The notes: generated by a model not told the origin, from the letters alone. A stretch of DNA of 64,000 nt from Dictyoglomus turgidum DSM 6724 (GCF_000021645.1 NC_011661.1:838723-902722); one strand, 5' to 3'; positions 49,397 through 58,800 are shown, numbered from the stretch's first letter. Numbers and translations: made by a program.

Positions 49397-51481
49397 ATGA
49401 GTAGGAGGATTTTAGGCTTAATATTAGTGGGGTTTTTAATCTTCAGTGTCTCTTATGCTCAAGTAGGTAAATTCAAGGATGTACCATCTAATCATTGGGC
49501 AGCAGAAGCAGTTAAATACATGACAGATTTAGGGATAATTACTGGAATTAAGCCTGATACCTTTGGTGGAGATCTGTATGTAACAAGATATCAAGTTGCA
49601 GTATTACTTTACAAGTTAATACAAGCTCTACAGAGTGGTAAGATTGTTTTGCCCGCAGCAGATGTTAGTGAACTTAAAGATCTTGTTTCTCAACTTCAGG
49701 ATGAATTACAACTTATTGGCGCAAATGTGGAAGATTTAATGAGTGCATTGCAAGATCTTGATTCCAGAGTTTCTGACTTAGAGGCAGCAATAACCGAGAA
49801 GGTAGGAGTAGAAGATGTTGAGAATATGATTAATGAAGCACTATCAGATGTAAATGCAAGACTTGATGACTTAGAGGCAAAGGTAGAATCCATAGAAAAA
49901 GTAGAAGTTACGCCTGAGCAGATTGAAGCAGTGGTGGGAGAAAGGTTAGAACAGCTCGTAGAATCTAAATTAGAAGATTTAACCAATAGAGTAACTGATC
50001 TTGAGGGGTTTGTAACTGATTTAGACTCCAGGCTTGCGGATGTTGAGGCAGCATTAGTAGATAAGCCATCCTTAGATGAAGTACAGGCGATGATTGAGGA
50101 GAAGATGAGTGAGATTCAAGTTCCAGATGTTGAAGATTTAACCAATAGAGTAACTGATCTTGAGGGGTTTGTAACTGATTTAGACTCCAGGCTTGCGGAT
50201 GTTGAGGCAGCATTAGTAGATAAGCCATCCTTAGATGAAGTACAGGCGATGATTGAGGAGAAGATGAGTGAGATTCAAGTTCCAGATGTTGAAGATTTAA
50301 CCAATAGAGTAACTGATCTTGAGGATAGAGTCTCAGCTGTAGAAACAAGACTTGATGATGTAGATAGTGCAATTTCTGATATTATGAGTTCTGTAGATGA
50401 TCTTAATGCAAATCTTGTGGATCTTTCTGGAAAAGTTGACGAAGTGCTTGCACTGAAAGATCAACTTGATCAGTTGATTTTAAGGATTGAATCTATACAA
50501 GGCATAGAAGTTCCTGCAGAGCTTGATGAAATTAAATCATTCATAATGGATTTAGATTCAAGATTAAGTGAACTTTCTACTGCAATTGATGATGTTAACA
50601 CTGTAGTAAGTGAATTGCAATCTCAAGTTGATGATGTTAATGCAAAAGTTGATGAGATTAATACTAATATTGAGAATATTAATTCTACTTTAGATGCTCT
50701 ATCCACCAGTGTGGATGATCTATATCTACTAAATGATGGTGTATCCACAAGATTAGATGAGACAGTAGATAGATTATCTACTTTAGATGAGAGAGTAACA
50801 AATCTTGAGAAAGCTGTAGAAAAGAACTTTACAGTAACATTAGGGTTCGATACAAGTATAAATATAGCCACAAGAAAGCCAGAAAATAGTAGTACTGTAG
50901 CAGTAACTTTAAATAATTTGAACTTAGGTTTCGGAACAACAAAACTTAATTTACAAGCCACAAATAAAGCGAGCGAAGTAGACTTAACTGTTACCCTTTC
51001 TGGTTCTATGGACAAAGTAGCCTATAGTGTATACGGAGTATTAACAGGTGATATAGGTCCATTAGGTATAGATTTAAGCATGCCAGTTAGCAAAGATATA
51101 GTAGGATTTGCAGGAGCTTCATATAATAATGCAAAATTCTCAGTATATGGTGGAGTAGAATTATCGATGTTAAAGAATACTGTAATTGATATTACAGTTG
51201 GAGTTCCTGATATTTCTGCACTTGGTACTGGAGAATTAAAGGATACAGTATCTTTAAAGCTTGGTGCATCCTTCAAGTTAAGTGATAAGGTTACCTTAAC
51301 AGGCTATGCCACAAACCTTGAAAATGGAGCAGCAGCTGCTAAATTAGCAGTAGTTTACACTCCTGTTTCTAACGCTAATCTATCAGTTGGAGTATACTTA
51401 TATGGATTAGGAAACCTTATTAGTGGTAACTTTGATGCTATTGATAAATACCTAACATTCTCTACAGGAGTTTCCTTCTAA
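49397..51481 (+). CDS. SLH-domain, coiled-coil, outer-membrane barrel protein (Omp-alpha/OmpM-like)
   Basis: The 694-residue protein links the outer membrane to the cell wall. A signal peptide (ILGLILVGFLIFSVSYAQ) is followed by one SLH domain (about 22-75, FKDVPSNHWAAEAVKYMTDLGIITG) and a long coiled coil (about 90-475) of repeats such as VTDLDSRLADVEAAL. The last roughly 210 residues (from NFTVTLGFDTSIN) are barrel-like beta strands ending in YLTFSTGVSF with terminal Phe. This layout is found in Thermotoga, Thermus/Deinococcus and Negativicutes. The coil contains a perfect 53-residue tandem repeat. GGGAGGG precedes the ATG, and a strong promoter and terminator flank the gene. Confidence 0.92.
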   Translation: MSRRILGLILVGFLIFSVSYAQVGKFKDVPSNHWAAEAVKYMTDLGIITGIKPDTFGGDLYVTRYQVAVLLYKLIQALQSGKIVLPAADVSELKDLVSQLQDELQLIGANVEDLMSALQDLDSRVSDLEAAITEKVGVEDVENMINEALSDVNARLDDLEAKVESIEKVEVTPEQIEAVVGERLEQLVESKLEDLTNRVTDLEGFVTDLDSRLADVEAALVDKPSLDEVQAMIEEKMSEIQVPDVEDLTNRVTDLEGFVTDLDSRLADVEAALVDKPSLDEVQAMIEEKMSEIQVPDVEDLTNRVTDLEDRVSAVETRLDDVDSAISDIMSSVDDLNANLVDLSGKVDEVLALKDQLDQLILRIESIQGIEVPAELDEIKSFIMDLDSRLSELSTAIDDVNTVVSELQSQVDDVNAKVDEINTNIENINSTLDALSTSVDDLYLLNDGVSTRLDETVDRLSTLDERVTNLEKAVEKNFTVTLGFDTSINIATRKPENSSTVAVTLNNLNLGFGTTKLNLQATNKASEVDLTVTLSGSMDKVAYSVYGVLTGDIGPLGIDLSMPVSKDIVGFAGASYNNAKFSVYGGVELSMLKNTVIDITVGVPDISALGTGELKDTVSLKLGASFKLSDKVTLTGYATNLENGAAAAKLAVVYTPVSNANLSVGVYLYGLGNLISGNFDAIDKYLTFSTGVSF
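49973..50290 (+). repeat. perfect 159-bp tandem repeat in the coiled coil
   Basis: Two copies (49973-50131 and 50132-50290) are identical in every base by reading. A third partial copy (50291-50323) matches the first 33 bases, then diverges. The unit is 53 codons, so the frame is kept. Identity at silent sites points to a very recent duplication or ongoing conversion. Confidence 0.95.
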
Positions 51482-51504
51482 TTGAAGTTAAATAAGAAGT
51501 TTAT

Positions 51505-51541
51505 GGGAGGAGAGAATTCTCTCCTCCCCTCTTTTATTTTT
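51505..51541 (+). terminator. terminator of the SLH gene
   Basis: A perfect 24-base palindrome (GGGAGGAGAGAA/TTCTCTCCTCCC, 51505-51528) is followed by CTCTTTTATTTTTT. It lies between convergent genes and could also stop minus-strand transcription only poorly, since no T-run is present on that side. Confidence 0.88.
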
Positions 51542-52731
51542 TAAAATAAAGAGTCTAAAAGTTTTGGTGTTAATTTCAATACTCTATAGAAATCTTTATT
51601 TTTAAGTAACTTAGGAACTATTTTCAATATTGATGTCTGATATGCAGTATCTCCAAAATTCTCAATGGTTCTTATAATTTCCTCAGAGTTAATTATCTTG
51701 TATATTTCGTTTAAATTCTCATCACTCAGTTGGTCTAAGAATTTTCTTGCTATTTTTGTAAATTTTAATTCTTTTCCAAATTTTTTATAAGTTAGTTTAG
51801 GAAATACTTTTAGGTGATTAATATTGCTGTCTTTAAGGTATTTTTTTACCTGCTCTATAGCTATTTGAGCTCCATAAAGACCAAAATATATTCCTCCACC
51901 TGTGGTGGATTTGTTATAACCTGCAGCATCACCAATAATAATGATATTAGGGTATAAATATTCTTCGTAAGGACCAAGAATGGGTATAATTCCACCATAA
52001 GTTCTTAATATTTCAGGTTTTAAATTTCGAGTTTTTTTAAGAGTATTTATGAATTTGTCAAGATATATTTTAGGATTTTCAGAAGGTTTTACAGCAACTC
52101 CGATCTTGGCCATATCTCCATAGGGAGAGATCCAGAGAAAGAATCCTTTAGAATACTCTAATCCAAGATAAACTTCAACGCATTCATTATCGAGAAGTTC
52201 TAATCCTGTAACCTCGTATTGAAGGGATACTAAATAAGGGTTTATTCTAAGACCTAATTTTTTAGCAAATTGTCTTTTGGCTCCTTCAGCGTTAATTATT
52301 ACTCTTGTTTCAATCTCTTTTCTTTTACCTTTTTCTTCTACAATTAATTTTGTCTTATTATTTTCTTTTTCAATTCCAATAGCTTTTGCTGACATTAAAA
52401 AGGTACAGCCATTTTTTTCAGCCATTTTTGCAAGCATTATATCAAAAAGAGATCGATCAAGAATATAAGAATCAGGATTTGCTTTTTTTAACTTTATAAA
52501 ATTTCCATTAGGAAAGAAGAAATAGCCACCTTTTAAATTGCTTCTTATAGGTTCGTGAGGAAGAGGAAATTCTTCAAAAGCATGTACACTTAATTTTCCT
52601 AAACAATGCAGAGGTTCACCTATCTTGTTATGTTCTTCTACTATAAGGGTTTTTAGATTATGATTTCCTGCTAAATACCCTGCAAAGCTTCCTACAGGTC
52701 CTCCACCAATAATTACCAGGTCCCAAATCAT
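51541..52731 (-). CDS. geranylgeranyl-reductase-family FAD-dependent oxidoreductase
   Basis: The 396-residue flavoprotein begins with a Rossmann dinucleotide fold (WDLVIIGGGPVGSFAGYLA), has the family segment EPLHCLGKLS, the ring-binding YILDRSLFDIMLAKMAEKNG, and IIIIGDAAGYNKSTTGGGIYFGLYGA, the second FAD motif of geranylgeranyl reductases. These enzymes saturate isoprenoid chains of archaeal lipids, chlorophyll or quinones. In a bacterium like this the substrate is unknown; a polyprenyl carrier or quinone tail is possible. The start overlaps the aminotransferase stop by four bases, so the two genes are coupled. Confidence 0.83.
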   Translation of the reverse strand: MIWDLVIIGGGPVGSFAGYLAGNHNLKTLIVEEHNKIGEPLHCLGKLSVHAFEEFPLPHEPIRSNLKGGYFFFPNGNFIKLKKANPDSYILDRSLFDIMLAKMAEKNGCTFLMSAKAIGIEKENNKTKLIVEEKGKRKEIETRVIINAEGAKRQFAKKLGLRINPYLVSLQYEVTGLELLDNECVEVYLGLEYSKGFFLWISPYGDMAKIGVAVKPSENPKIYLDKFINTLKKTRNLKPEILRTYGGIIPILGPYEEYLYPNIIIIGDAAGYNKSTTGGGIYFGLYGAQIAIEQVKKYLKDSNINHLKVFPKLTYKKFGKELKFTKIARKFLDQLSDENLNEIYKIINSEEIIRTIENFGDTAYQTSILKIVPKLLKNKDFYRVLKLTPKLLDSLF

Positions 52732-53942
52732 ATAGTTATTTTCTCTTTTTCTTTCTCTTTATATTCCTCCCATGCTCTTATGAGTCTTTTGACGCCTTCT
52801 TCGACTTTATCTACCGGAACTTGAGAGAAAGATATTCGCGCAGTGTTTTTTCCCTCTTGAGATACAAAAAACTCTTCCCCAGGAACAAAACTTGTTTTGT
52901 TATTTAATGCATACTCTGCAAGTTTATATGCATCCACCCATTCTGGAAAAGTTAAGAAAAAGAAAAAGCCTCCCTGAGGATAGTTCCATTTGGCAATAGT
53001 CTTAAATGTATTCTCTAAAGCTGTTTTCAATGCATCTCTTTTTTCTTTATATGATTTTCTAAGTTTTTCCACATGTTTTTCAAGAAAGCCTAATCTCCAA
53101 TATTGATATATCATTTTTTGATTTAAAGTACCAGAACAAAGGTCAGAGGCTTCTTTCAATCTTATAAGAGCATTAATTACTTCTCTATTAGCAATGATGA
53201 ATCCTGTTCTAAGTCCTGGAGATAAGATTTTTGAAAAGCTTCCTATAGTAATGATTTTCTCACTCTTTGAAATAGTAATAAGGGGAGGAAGAGTATTAGT
53301 ATCATATGAGAGCAAACTATATGCCAAGTCTTCTACTACAAAGAAGTCATATTTTTCAGAAAGCTCTAAGATTTTTTTCCTTCTTTCTATGACAAGGCAT
53401 GTACCAGCAGGATTAGAAAAATCGGGAACTATGTAAAGTACTTTTACCCTTTCATCTAAGTTTCTCAGTACATCTTCTAAGTAGTCTGTATTGATACCAT
53501 ATTCATCTTGAGGAATTCCTATAAGTCTACTGGTAAACATGCTCCATGCCTGTATAGTACCAAGGTATCCTGGTTCTTCTATTAATGCAATATCATCTTC
53601 ATCAAGGAATAATTTTCCAAGTAAATCTAAGGCCTGCTGAGATCCTTCTGTTAAGATTATATTTTCAGGATTTATGGTCAAACCCCATTTGCTGAAAAAT
53701 TGCTCTCCAATTAACTCTCTTAGTTTCAAATCCCCCATAGTTGAAGAATATTGGAAAGCACAGTTTCCTTCAGTTCTCAGTACTTCTTCATAAGCATATT
53801 TTAATTCTTCCACTGGGAAGAGATTGTTGTCTGGGAGACCCCCTGCAAAAGAAATAGTTTCAGGATCCTGGGCTAATACAAATTTAGACATAGCATCAGA
53901 GGTTCTTTGGGAGATTCTTTTTGAAAATTTTCTATATCCCAT
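52728..53942 (-). CDS. PLP-dependent aminotransferase, class I/II (LysN/MocR-aminotransferase type)
   Basis: The 404-residue protein is a fold-type I aminotransferase with ETISFAGGLPDNNLFPVEELK, LTEGSQQALDLLGKLFLDEDD, IEEPGYLGTIQ, IVPDFSNPAGTCLVIERR and the PLP-binding Lys in GSFSKILSPGLRTGFI. It resembles the thermophile 2-aminoadipate/branched-chain aminotransferases, which lack the GntR domain of true MocR regulators. The amino-acid substrate cannot be assigned by eye. AAGGAGAG precedes the start. Confidence 0.85.
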   Translation of the reverse strand: MGYRKFSKRISQRTSDAMSKFVLAQDPETISFAGGLPDNNLFPVEELKYAYEEVLRTEGNCAFQYSSTMGDLKLRELIGEQFFSKWGLTINPENIILTEGSQQALDLLGKLFLDEDDIALIEEPGYLGTIQAWSMFTSRLIGIPQDEYGINTDYLEDVLRNLDERVKVLYIVPDFSNPAGTCLVIERRKKILELSEKYDFFVVEDLAYSLLSYDTNTLPPLITISKSEKIITIGSFSKILSPGLRTGFIIANREVINALIRLKEASDLCSGTLNQKMIYQYWRLGFLEKHVEKLRKSYKEKRDALKTALENTFKTIAKWNYPQGGFFFFLTFPEWVDAYKLAEYALNNKTSFVPGEEFFVSQEGKNTARISFSQVPVDKVEEGVKRLIRAWEEYKEKEKEKITI

Positions 53943-54017
53943 TTTCCCACTCTCCTTAACTTTTTCACAAAAATTAGCATAATTATTCCATTAAGTCAAG
54001 ATTTATCTAAAAATTTT

Positions 54018-54950
54018 TTAACATAATCTTTTCACTTTTACTTTATCTTTTAAAATAAATATTTCCTTAATTTGTTGCTTATCTATTATCTCTGGATATT
54101 TTGTTTTTACATATCCTGAGGCACAAGCTAATTTTATTGCCTCAAAGGGATCTTGATAATTTTTGAGACCAAAGATAAATCCTGCTAAGAATGAGTCTCC
54201 TGTTCCCCATTGGATACCATCGTTAGGAGGCAGTGTGGCCTTATATATACCCTCTTCTATTCCAATCAAGGCTCCTTTTTTACTAAGAGAGATAAGGGGA
54301 TATTTTATATTGAAACTTCTGAGATAACGAATTGCATAAATATAATCATTTTTATTTTTTAATTTTTTGCTTAATAAATTTTCCATTTCTTCTTTATTTG
54401 GTTTTACAATATCTGGTGATTCTTTTAGAGCTTCTTTTAGTACGTTATCTCTTGCATCTAATACTCTAAGTATTTTGGGATTTTTAATCTCCTTTAACAT
54501 TAAAGCATAAATTTCTGTGGGAGTTTCTGGAGGAATACTTCCTGAAATTATTACTATTTTAGCGTTTTCTAGATTTTCTTTGAAGATTTTAAAAAAACTA
54601 TTCCATTCCTCTTCGTTTATCTTGTCTCCAGATCCATTTAAAACAGTGAATTCTTTCTTCTTATCTTCCTTTATTCCTATGGCAAATCTCGTTTTACCTT
54701 TGATCTCCACAAGTTCATAATCAATGTTTCTCTTTTTAAGTTCTTCTTTTAAGATTATTCCCGTTGATCCTCCGCAAAAACCAATTACTTTAACTTCTTC
54801 TCCAAAAGCCTTTAAAGTTTTTGCCACATTTATTCCCTTTCCGCCTGGAACAATTTCTTCCTTATAAGATCTGTTTACCTTACTTTTGTGAAAGCCTTTT
54901 GTGTAGAATATCACATCTAAACTGGGATTTATATTGACTATCAATATCAT
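54018..54950 (-). CDS. PfkB-family sugar-phosphate kinase (1-phosphofructokinase/tagatose-6-phosphate kinase type)
   Basis: The 310-residue kinase begins ILIVNINPSLDVIFYTKGF and has VPGGKGINVAKTLKAFGEEV, VIISGSIPPETP, DIVKPNKEEMENLL and the anion-hole/catalytic motif WGTGDSFLAGFIFG with the base Asp. These features match the FruK/LacC branch, which phosphorylates fructose 1-phosphate or tagatose 6-phosphate. With galactan use nearby, tagatose 6-phosphate is conceivable, but no lac/tag pathway partner is seen. AAGGAG precedes the start. The -10 area overlaps that of the divergent TPR gene. Confidence 0.85.
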   Translation of the reverse strand: MILIVNINPSLDVIFYTKGFHKSKVNRSYKEEIVPGGKGINVAKTLKAFGEEVKVIGFCGGSTGIILKEELKKRNIDYELVEIKGKTRFAIGIKEDKKKEFTVLNGSGDKINEEEWNSFFKIFKENLENAKIVIISGSIPPETPTEIYALMLKEIKNPKILRVLDARDNVLKEALKESPDIVKPNKEEMENLLSKKLKNKNDYIYAIRYLRSFNIKYPLISLSKKGALIGIEEGIYKATLPPNDGIQWGTGDSFLAGFIFGLKNYQDPFEAIKLACASGYVKTKYPEIIDKQQIKEIFILKDKVKVKRLC

Positions 54951-54965
54951 TTTTCGTCTCCTTAT

Positions 54966-54993
54966 TTGATTTTAGTTTTAAATATATTATACT
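54966..54993 (+). promoter_or_regulatory. promoter of the TPR gene, leaderless
   Basis: TTGATT (54966-54971), 16 bases, TATACT (54988-54993), then the ATG at 55001 only seven bases later with no Shine-Dalgarno. The predicted transcript starts on or next to the ATG. A minus-strand TATAAT (54991-54986) for the kinase gene occupies the same bases. Confidence 0.55.
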
Positions 54994-55000
54994 TTTAACT

Positions 55001-55603
55001 ATGAAAAAAGACTTTACTGATTTGTTAAGAAAAGCAGATGACCTTAAACAAAGAGGTAAACTTTATAAAGCTATAACTCTCTATGAAGAGATTTTGTCAG
55101 CAATTGATGATAACGAACTCTTGGAATGGCTTAGGATAACCCTTGCAGATCTTTATTTCTGGGTGAAAGAGTTTGATAAAGCAAAAAACTTAGTAATGGA
55201 TAATATTAATCAGAATCCTCAAGAAGCCTTTAACTATTACTTTATGGGGTTTCTTTTAATAGGAGAAGGTAAATTTTGTGAGGCTAAAGAATACTTTAAT
55301 ATGGCTTGTGAAATTGAACCTGAGAATCCTGAGTATTTAAGAGGATTGGGATTAGTTGAATTTTTATTAGACAATTTTGATACTGCTGAGAATATTTTAA
55401 GAGAGGTTTTGAAAAGAGATCCTGAAAATAGTGCTGCAAGAGATAATCTTATTGAGTTATTGATAAGAATTGGGAAAGTAGAAGAAGCAGAAAAAGAAAT
55501 CTCCGAATTTAGGAGAAAGGATCCAAAGGATTGGCAAATTTTATATAGGGTTCAAGAATTGAGAAATAAGAAAGAGGAAATAAAAAAAGGAGGAAGCTCA
55601 TAA
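55001..55603 (+). CDS. cytoplasmic TPR-repeat protein
   Basis: The 200-residue protein without signal peptide consists of about five tetratricopeptide-like repeats (for example AITLYEEILSAIDDNELLEWLRITLADLYFWVKEFDKA, AFNYYFMGFLLIGEGKFCEAKEYFNMACEIEP and YLRGLGLVEFLLDNFDTAENILREVLKRDP). TPR arrays mediate protein-protein contacts; the partner is unknown. The 3' end meets the convergent ftsH gene with a six-base overlap, and a hairpin covers both stop codons. Confidence 0.75.
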   Translation: MKKDFTDLLRKADDLKQRGKLYKAITLYEEILSAIDDNELLEWLRITLADLYFWVKEFDKAKNLVMDNINQNPQEAFNYYFMGFLLIGEGKFCEAKEYFNMACEIEPENPEYLRGLGLVEFLLDNFDTAENILREVLKRDPENSAARDNLIELLIRIGKVEEAEKEISEFRRKDPKDWQILYRVQELRNKKEEIKKGGSS

Positions 55604-55613
55604 AGCTTCCTCC
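55582..55613 (-). terminator. terminator of ftsH folded over both convergent stop codons
   Basis: GGAGGAAGCT (55589-55598) and AGCTTCCTCC (55604-55613) form a perfect 10-bp stem with a 5-base loop. On the minus strand seven T residues (55588-55582) follow. The stem lies in the last codons of ftsH and at the end of the TPR gene. Confidence 0.88.
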
Positions 55614-57421
55614 ACCTTTGAGGTATCTTTAAATAGATATTTATCAATTTCACTTCCATCAAGAGTTTCCTTTTCCATAAGGATTTTGGAAAGCTCTCTT
55701 AATGTGTTTTCATGATTTTTAAGTAAATCAAGGGCTTTATTGTACGTTTTATCTATTATGCTTTTTATCTCTTCATCAATAATCTTTGCTGTATCTTCAG
55801 AGTAGTTTTTGATTTGCATCAAATCTTTTCCTAAGAATATTTCTGAGTGGTTTTCTCCTAAGGAAAGGTTTCTTAATTTTTCACTCATTCCATATTCACA
55901 AACCATTTTTCTTGCAAGTTCGGTGGCTCTTCTTAAATCATCGGCAGCACCAGAAGTGGGTTGTCCGAAGATTAATTCTTCAGCAGCTCTTCCCCCAAGA
56001 AGTACTGTAATTTCTGCCTCTAATTCTTTTTTAGTTAGTAAGTATCTATCTTCCTCTGGTAGTTGAAGAGTATATCCTAAGGCAAGTCCTCTTGGAATAA
56101 TAGTGACTTTATGGACAGGAGTGGCATCAGGAGTTAATTTTGCAACTAAAGCATGTCCTAATTCATGAAAAGCTACAAGTTCTTTTTCTTGAGGTCTCAA
56201 GAGCCTATTTTTCTTCTCCGGTCCTGCAATGACTTTTTCAATGGCTTCCTCAAATTCTTCCATATTGATTTCTCGCTTGTTTTTTCTCGCAGCTAAAATG
56301 GCTGCTTCATTTACTAAATTAGCAAGATCTGCTCCTACAAAACCAGGAGTACTTTTAGCAATTATATCAATGTTTACATCTTTCCCTGTAGGCTTTCCTC
56401 TTAAATGTACTTCTAATATCTTCTTTCTGCCCTCAAAGTCAGGTCTATCTACTATCACTCTTCGGTCAAAACGCCCTGGTCTTAATAGAGCGGGATCTAA
56501 TATGTCAGGTCTATTTGTGGCTGCAAGTACTATAACATTAGTGTTTTCATCAAAGCCATCCATTTCTACAAGAAGTTGGTTCAATGTCTGTTCTCTCTCA
56601 TCATGGCCTCCACCAAGTCCGGCCCCTCTATGTCTTCCCACAGCATCTAATTCATCAATAAAGATTATTGAAGGGCTTAATTTTTTGGCTTGAGTAAATA
56701 AATCTCTTACCCTTGCAGCTCCCACTCCAACAAACATCTCTACGAACTCTGAGCCACTTATGGAGAAGAATGGCACATTAGCCTCTCCGGCAACAGCCCT
56801 TGCAAGTAAAGTTTTTCCTGTTCCAGGAGGTCCTACGAGTAGTATTCCTCTTGGTATTCTTGCTCCTAATTGTCTATATTTTTGAGGAAACTTAAGAAAG
56901 TCAACCACTTCTTTAAGCTCTTGCTTAGCTTCGTCAGCTCCAGCCACATCTGCGAAAGTTACTTTTGGCCTGTTATCAAGAAATAGTCTTGCTCTGCTTC
57001 TTCCAAAGGAAAAAGCTTGGTTATTGCTACCTTGAACCTGCCTAAACATCATCCAGAAGAAGAATATAAGGATAAGGTAAGGTGCAAACCCCAAAAGAAA
57101 ACTTATCCAAAAAGAAGTAGTCTCTGGTGGTCTAACTTCAACTTCCACGTCATTTTTTACAAGGATAGGTATAAGATTGGGATCTTGACTTGGAATATAA
57201 ACCTTAAACTTGGTCCCATCTCTAAAAAGACCTGTAGCATCGTTTTCTCCTATCTCCACTTTATAAACTTCCTTGTTTTCAACATATTTCAGAAATTCTG
57301 AGTAAGAGATCTGTTTTTCCTTATTGTTAAGATTAAGAGAATTTGGATTTATAAAAGTATATATTAAAAATATAATTAGAAAAACTATTATAATTCTTTG
57401 TATCAGACTTTTCCAGTTCAA
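55598..57421 (-). CDS. ftsH: ATP-dependent zinc metalloprotease FtsH
   Basis: FtsH is the membrane-bound AAA+ protease that removes damaged membrane proteins and selected regulators. The 607 residues show an N-terminal helix (about 7-24), a periplasmic domain (about 30-102), a second helix (about 104-126), Walker A GPPGTGKT (197-204), Walker [10 protein letters not shown], the second region of homology [20 protein letters not shown], and the zinc site HELGH (419-423). The start is TTG at 57421 (minus strand) with AAGGAGGG upstream, a few bases after the tilS stop. The tilS-ftsH order is widely conserved in bacteria. Confidence 0.96.
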   Translation of the reverse strand: MNWKSLIQRIIIVFLIIFLIYTFINPNSLNLNNKEKQISYSEFLKYVENKEVYKVEIGENDATGLFRDGTKFKVYIPSQDPNLIPILVKNDVEVEVRPPETTSFWISFLLGFAPYLILIFFFWMMFRQVQGSNNQAFSFGRSRARLFLDNRPKVTFADVAGADEAKQELKEVVDFLKFPQKYRQLGARIPRGILLVGPPGTGKTLLARAVAGEANVPFFSISGSEFVEMFVGVGAARVRDLFTQAKKLSPSIIFIDELDAVGRHRGAGLGGGHDEREQTLNQLLVEMDGFDENTNVIVLAATNRPDILDPALLRPGRFDRRVIVDRPDFEGRKKILEVHLRGKPTGKDVNIDIIAKSTPGFVGADLANLVNEAAILAARKNKREINMEEFEEAIEKVIAGPEKKNRLLRPQEKELVAFHELGHALVAKLTPDATPVHKVTIIPRGLALGYTLQLPEEDRYLLTKKELEAEITVLLGGRAAEELIFGQPTSGAADDLRRATELARKMVCEYGMSEKLRNLSLGENHSEIFLGKDLMQIKNYSEDTAKIIDEEIKSIIDKTYNKALDLLKNHENTLRELSKILMEKETLDGSEIDKYLFKDTSKVEEAL

Positions 57422-57425
57422 TTAT

Positions 57426-58793
57426 TTAGCCCTCCTTCTTTAGACTCAAATGTAGTATTGTTTTTGTATCATTAGTAATTTTAGCAATATCGGATCTTAT
57501 TATTCCTGGAATCCATAATATTTCATCTTTATAGAGTACCAAGGGAACAACTGTTCTTTTCCATCTTGGAATTTTTTTGTCCACAAAGACGTCTTGTACT
57601 TTTTTACTCTTTCCGCCAAGCCCAAAAGGTTTTATTTTATCTCCTTCTTTCCAGTTTCTAACTATCAACTCCTTAGCTTTTATTTTATCATAGTCAAAAT
57701 ATGCCTGCCATAAGTTGTTAAAATTAAATTCAGTTTTTTTATTTTCCAACAATTTTGCTTCTATAACCTCCCCTGTTGGGAGATTAATCTTTCCAGGTAT
57801 GGGAAGTATCAGTAAAAACTCATTCCTCTCTTTTTTGTAAACATATATTTTTTTATTGTAGATATAGATTTCAACATTTCCTATATTTATAGTTTTTCCC
57901 TCTTTTATCTCGGACACTTCTTTAAGAATATAAAATATTCCTTCGTTAGATAATTCTTCATTAAAATCTTTAAATACCTCTTTTAAAACTCTAATCTTTA
58001 TAGCATCATGCATAGTATTCCAATCTTCTCTTTCTATCTCTATCATAGTATTAGATCCTTTTAACTTATTGAAATATTCCAGAGAGATGTTTTTTAGAAA
58101 ATCATTTTCAATGTAAAGTATTTTGCTTTGAGAAATAACACTTTGAGGAAATTGCTGTATGGTCTCTTTCAAAAAGGGAACTATTTGATGTCTGATTCTA
58201 TTTCTTAAGGTTATAGGTAGAAGATTTGTGAAATCATCAATGTATTTTAAGCTCTTCCTTTCGCAGTATTCAATGACTTCACTTTTGGAAAGAATAATAA
58301 TAGGTCTTATAAATTTATCCCTTTTTACAGGTATTCCACACAATCCTTCCATTCCATAGCCTTTAAAGAAATTCATAATAATGGTTTCTATCTGATCATC
58401 TAAAGTATGACCCAAAGCAATTTTATTAAAGTTAAGCTCTTCCGAAAATTTTATAAGCGCTTTATATCTTTCATCCCTTAGGGTTTTCTCAGTAAAGTCT
58501 TTTGGATAAATATCAAGAAAAGAATAAGGGATATTTCTTGAGGTTGCATAATCTTTTATTAGTTCTTTCTCTTTATAAGTATTTTTGCGAACATGATGAT
58601 CTATGTATACAATATGTAATTTTAAACCAAGAATAGGAGATAAATTATATAAAATTTCAGAGAGGGCTATAGAATCGCTCCCTCCAGACACACTTAAAAT
58701 AATAGAGTCCCCCAAGGATATGAGGGACTCACTTCTTGTAAAATTTAAGACTTTTTTTTCAATGTAATCTAAACTATTTATGTCTTTAATCAC
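57426..58793 (-). CDS. tilS: tRNA(Ile)-lysidine synthase
   Basis: TilS converts C34 of the CAT-anticodon tRNA-Ile to lysidine so that it reads AUA. The 455 residues have the PP-loop ATPase motif SVSGGSDS (35-42), HIVYIDHHVRKNTYKEKE, IALGHTLDDQIETIIMNFFKG, IDDFTNLLPITLRNRIRHQIVP, and a C-terminal domain with RNWKEGDKIKPFGLGGKSKKVQDVFVDKKIPRWKR. The GTG start at 58793 lies only seven bases after the CCA end of tRNA-Met on the same strand and has no Shine-Dalgarno, so its mRNA may be released by tRNA processing. Confidence 0.93.
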   Translation of the reverse strand: MIKDINSLDYIEKKVLNFTRSESLISLGDSIILSVSGGSDSIALSEILYNLSPILGLKLHIVYIDHHVRKNTYKEKELIKDYATSRNIPYSFLDIYPKDFTEKTLRDERYKALIKFSEELNFNKIALGHTLDDQIETIIMNFFKGYGMEGLCGIPVKRDKFIRPIIILSKSEVIEYCERKSLKYIDDFTNLLPITLRNRIRHQIVPFLKETIQQFPQSVISQSKILYIENDFLKNISLEYFNKLKGSNTMIEIEREDWNTMHDAIKIRVLKEVFKDFNEELSNEGIFYILKEVSEIKEGKTINIGNVEIYIYNKKIYVYKKERNEFLLILPIPGKINLPTGEVIEAKLLENKKTEFNFNNLWQAYFDYDKIKAKELIVRNWKEGDKIKPFGLGGKSKKVQDVFVDKKIPRWKRTVVPLVLYKDEILWIPGIIRSDIAKITNDTKTILHLSLKKEG

Positions 58794-58800
58794 TTTTTAT

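Noticed and set aside
49973-50323. Possible CRISPR-like or phage repeat
   Set aside because: The repeat is coding, in frame, tandem without spacers and part of a coiled coil.
49965-50372. 135-codon minus-strand ORF over the SLH repeats
   Set aside because: It is the mirror of the repeated coiled-coil DNA: its internal repeats have the same 159-base period and it has no start context or family features.
52728-53942. The PLP aminotransferase as GnnB partner of the Gfo/Idh/MocA dehydrogenase
   Set aside because: GnnB is of the DegT/sugar-aminotransferase class; this protein is an amino-acid aminotransferase of class I/II and lies 42 kb away.
56229-56693. 154-codon plus-strand ORF inside ftsH
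   Set aside because: It is antisense to the conserved AAA domain of FtsH and has no family-like features.
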